Of a stretch of DNA of 64,000 nt, positions 61,861 to 64,000 are shown piece after piece. How positions within the stretch are numbered: the stretch's first letter is position 1; the number at the start of each line of letters is the position of its first letter. The position numbers and the translations under genes were made by a program. A model generated the notes under the pieces. That model searched no databases. It was given only the letters and a program-made list of their open reading frames with translations, and was not told where the DNA came from. Source of the stretch: an uncultured Bacteroidales bacterium (lineage in GTDB: Bacteria; Bacteroidota; Bacteroidia; Bacteroidales; FEN-979); NCBI GenBank assembly GCA_903845055.1, contig CAIMWF010000103.1, positions 1 through 64,000 of the forward strand, in the 5' to 3' direction.

Positions 61861-63066
61861 TTAAAGTTCCTGCAAAAACCGTTCCCCGAATTTTCTTCCG
61901 TACGCCACGCATTTATCCCGTACATCGTGATGAGGTGTGAATTTCACCATCAATCCCTCGTCTATGACACTGAGTTTGAGATTGCTCATGGCCGAAGTCA
62001 TGATTTTCGCAGCCTCGCCGCTCCAGCCGTACGATCCGAAGGCAGCAGCCAGTTTATTGCGGTCGCGGATGGGGTTGATCAGCGCGAAGACCTGGTAAAC
62101 GGGCAGCAGGATGTTCTGGCTGAAGGTCGGGCAGCCCAGCACGATGGCCGAGGCGCTGATGATCTTCTGCTCCAGTGTGGCCAGGTCCATTTTCTCGATG
62201 TCGCACAGGTCAACATCGATATCGCCGGCCTGCTTCATCCCGTCGGCGATCATGGCTGCGATGACACCCGTATTCTGGTAAGCCGAAACGTACCCGAGGA
62301 AAACCCGGTTCGCCTGCTGTTCGTGCATCGCCTCCAGGGCATATTGCTCGGAGAGATCGACATATTTTTTCCAGTTCTCCCGCAAAATCGCGCCATGACC
62401 CGGACAGATTGTCACGATCTCCAGCGGCCGTATGCGTTCGATGGCCTGCAGCATGAACCTGCTGTAGGGTTTCATGATCACGTTGTAATAATAGCGGAAA
62501 GCGTCGTCGAAATCGCCTACCGCATCGTCGAACATCCCCTCGTTGCAGTAATGTTCGCCGAAAATATCACAGGTGAAGAGCAGTTTCTCCTCCTGCAGGT
62601 ACGACATGATCGAATCGGGCCAGTGAAGGTTTGCCGCGGCGACAAACTGCAGGGTCCGGTCGCCAAGGTCGAGCGTCTGGCCATCTTTCACAATGATGTG
62701 GGGAATCTCGAAGCCAAGCAGGTCCTTCAGGTACCTGATGGCGTTGCCGCTGCCCACAACGCGGGCGCGCGGGGCAATCTCCAGCAGCCTGGCAAGGCAT
62801 CCCGAGTGGTCGGGTTCTGTGTGATTTACAACGATGTATTCGATTTCGGAAGGATCGGTAACGGTCTTCAGCTTGGCAAGATAAACATCCCAGAACTTCT
62901 CCTTGACGGTTTCAACAACGGTCTTTTTCGCAGCGTTGATGAAATATGAGTTGTAGGTTGTCCCGTACTTGGTCTCCATCACCACATCGAAGGTAACGAT
63001 GTCGTGATCGAGAACCCCGATCCAGCTTACAGTATCTGTGATTTTAAGAACTTTATTGTCGGGCAT
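61861..63066 (-). CDS. Flavodiiron protein (A-type flavoprotein)
   Basis: A 401-residue cytosolic enzyme that reduces O2 to water or NO to N2O. The metallo-beta-lactamase-like diiron domain holds the motif HTEPDHSG (H82, E84, D86, H87), then a ligand His in [11 protein letters not shown]; the usual second ligand position is occupied by N (ANLHWPD), with H nearby. A flavodoxin domain (about 250-395) binds FMN with [14 protein letters not shown] and [10 protein letters not shown]. The protein is typical of anaerobes and needs a rubredoxin or similar donor, none of which is encoded nearby. Confidence 0.93.
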   Translation of the reverse strand: MPDNKVLKITDTVSWIGVLDHDIVTFDVVMETKYGTTYNSYFINAAKKTVVETVKEKFWDVYLAKLKTVTDPSEIEYIVVNHTEPDHSGCLARLLEIAPRARVVGSGNAIRYLKDLLGFEIPHIIVKDGQTLDLGDRTLQFVAAANLHWPDSIMSYLQEEKLLFTCDIFGEHYCNEGMFDDAVGDFDDAFRYYYNVIMKPYSRFMLQAIERIRPLEIVTICPGHGAILRENWKKYVDLSEQYALEAMHEQQANRVFLGYVSAYQNTGVIAAMIADGMKQAGDIDVDLCDIEKMDLATLEQKIISASAIVLGCPTFSQNILLPVYQVFALINPIRDRNKLAAAFGSYGWSGEAAKIMTSAMSNLKLSVIDEGLMVKFTPHHDVRDKCVAYGRKFGERFLQEL

Positions 63067-63141
63067 ATTCAGGTTTGATGGTTATGATGAAAATGGTGAT
63101 GCAATATATCCGTATTGGATGGCAGTAATATTTTTTCCTGG

Positions 63142-64000
63142 TTATAACGGCAGCTCCATCTGGAAGGTATCGTCGTCGTCCTTTGCAGGATTTTCGGAAG
63201 GGTCGGGTTTCGGTATCCTGGGTCGTTTTTTGCGGGCAGGAGCCTGTTCAATCGTGGGTTCTTCGGGCGGCAGCAGGTTGATGGGAAGGTCGCCCTTTGA
63301 CAATGGCTCCGAAGCATCGGCCGGCTCTTCCGCCTGGCCGGGTTCGGCCTTTTCAACCGCGTCGAGCCGGAAACCGGGGCCTGGTTTATATCCGGCATCC
63401 TCCTCATCCTGTGAAGCGATCTCTTCCTCCGGCAATTCCTCCGGCAGCAACGATTCAAGCCATTTTATCTTCTTCAGGGGGTGAATAGCCAGCCGTTTGC
63501 CTTTGGCCTTGATCCCCTTGACACCGATGAATTCCTCTGCGACGATCTCCTCCTGTTCGCTTCCCTTGGTCTTCAGGGTCATGTCAAAAATAAGCTCGAG
63601 TCTTGGCCTGGCATCGGTGGAGAAGAGGGTCATCCGGTCGGGATCCTCAACAAATTCAACCTTCCTGTCCGACAGTTCCGCTTTAAAACGCTTCATGAAG
63701 TAATGTTTCGACTCATGTTCCTGGTACACCACGGTATAAACCTTTTCCGGATCGAACTTTTCGATCAGGATCATCTCCTCATCAAAATGAGCCGACAGGT
63801 CGAAGGAACTCAGCCGGTAATAGCCCGACTGCATCACCGTGATGATACGGTCGGTGCCCGAAAATGCCCCGAGCAGGATCCCCCGTTCGTCGGTGTTGAG
63901 CCGCTGCACGGTTTCGTCGTACCAGATGTTCAGCGACCCCAGCGTGGAGACCCCCTCCTGGCGCTGTTCGATCTTCCTGACGGCGAATTTCGTCAGGGTG
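63142..64000 (-). CDS. parC: Topoisomerase IV subunit A, C-terminal part (partial)
   Basis: The C-terminal 285 residues of a protein continuing past the right edge. The visible part ends a gyrase-A/ParC-type C-terminal beta-pinwheel (segments SLNIWYDETVQRLNTDERG and GAFSGTDRIITVMQSGYYRL), followed by a long acidic and proline-rich tail (about 130 residues) with EEEIASQDEEDAG and a basic patch ARKKRPRIPK. This tail type is found on Bacteroidota ParC. The alternative, GyrA, usually has a GyrA box, which is not seen here. The frame is open to base 64000, so an internal GTG at 63909 is not the real start. Confidence 0.85.
   Translation of the reverse strand, partial: TLTKFAVRKIEQRQEGVSTLGSLNIWYDETVQRLNTDERGILLGAFSGTDRIITVMQSGYYRLSSFDLSAHFDEEMILIEKFDPEKVYTVVYQEHESKHYFMKRFKAELSDRKVEFVEDPDRMTLFSTDARPRLELIFDMTLKTKGSEQEEIVAEEFIGVKGIKAKGKRLAIHPLKKIKWLESLLPEELPEEEIASQDEEDAGYKPGPGFRLDAVEKAEPGQAEEPADASEPLSKGDLPINLLPPEEPTIEQAPARKKRPRIPKPDPSENPAKDDDDTFQMELPL

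Noticed and set aside
61927-62949. 340-residue open frame on the plus strand
   Set aside because: Antisense to the flavodiiron protein; a shadow frame.
63142-63909. A complete 255-residue gene starting at GTG 63909
   Set aside because: The frame continues open to the window edge with ParC-like sequence upstream, so this is only an internal codon of a longer gene.

Overview
The window is a chromosomal segment of a Bacteroidota bacterium, most likely an anaerobic or microaerophilic member near Bacteroidales. The evidence is a short primary sigma factor of the Bacteroidota type, many promoters with the TAnnTTTG -7 box, several TonB-dependent receptors with a carboxypeptidase-regulatory N-terminal domain, HmuY-type lipoproteins, at least one type IX secretion C-terminal domain, the futalosine-pathway enzyme MqnA, an oxygen-labile iron-sulfur serine dehydratase and a flavodiiron protein. 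Almost everything is single-copy chromosomal coding sequence. The only mobile-element trace is a possible transposase C-terminus at the left edge. No rRNA, tRNA or CRISPR array was seen.

Layout. 1-8005: transposase-like tail, a large hybrid histidine kinase, rlmD, aroK (convergent), then DUF1573 lipoprotein-yajC-ybbR-like-coaE. 8034-13527 (minus): heme uptake module (small exported protein, TonB receptor, hmuT, hmuU, hmuV). 13626-20782: mqnA, yidC, pyrG, gapA and serine dehydratase. 21014-30036: DEAD-box helicase, an unusual pair (DUF7064-like protein plus rifampin-phosphotransferase/PEP-synthase-like enzyme), a tyrosine phosphatase, an exported MEMO-family protein with OsmC, and two small unknowns. 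30249-38207: two more TonB modules, each headed by a small exported protein; the second is a HmuY-TonB-HmuY operon. 38367-40663: degQ-rpoD. 40902-45639: exonuclease/phosphatase protein, then a divergent AmmeMemoRadiSam locus whose MEMO and AMMECR1 parts are fused and carry an export signal. 45620-53859 (minus): AddA and AddB helicase-nuclease genes enclosing an AmgK-RapZ fusion kinase and a MurU-like nucleotidyltransferase. 53943-64000: T9SS-sorted protein, TamB, tsaD, unknown lipoprotein, flavodiiron protein and the C-terminal part of topoisomerase IV subunit A.

How the parts connect. Three separate TonB loci suggest strong investment in heme or metal acquisition, and each is preceded by a small membrane or exported protein ending in a proline-rich RAPP or SPPP tail. 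Envelope biogenesis is well represented (YajC, YidC, TamB, DegQ, T9SS cargo, peptidoglycan sugar recycling). The most interesting less-characterised pieces are the exported MEMO-AMMECR1 fusion with its radical SAM partner plus a second exported MEMO paralogue, the phosphotransferase pair at 22892-26305, the AmgK-RapZ fusion inside the AddAB cluster, and a recurrent family of short tandem repeats placed immediately after stop codons in sense orientation.

Gene starts were set by inspection. Promoter calls rest on the -7 box alone because a convincing -33 TTTG was rarely found at the expected distance.
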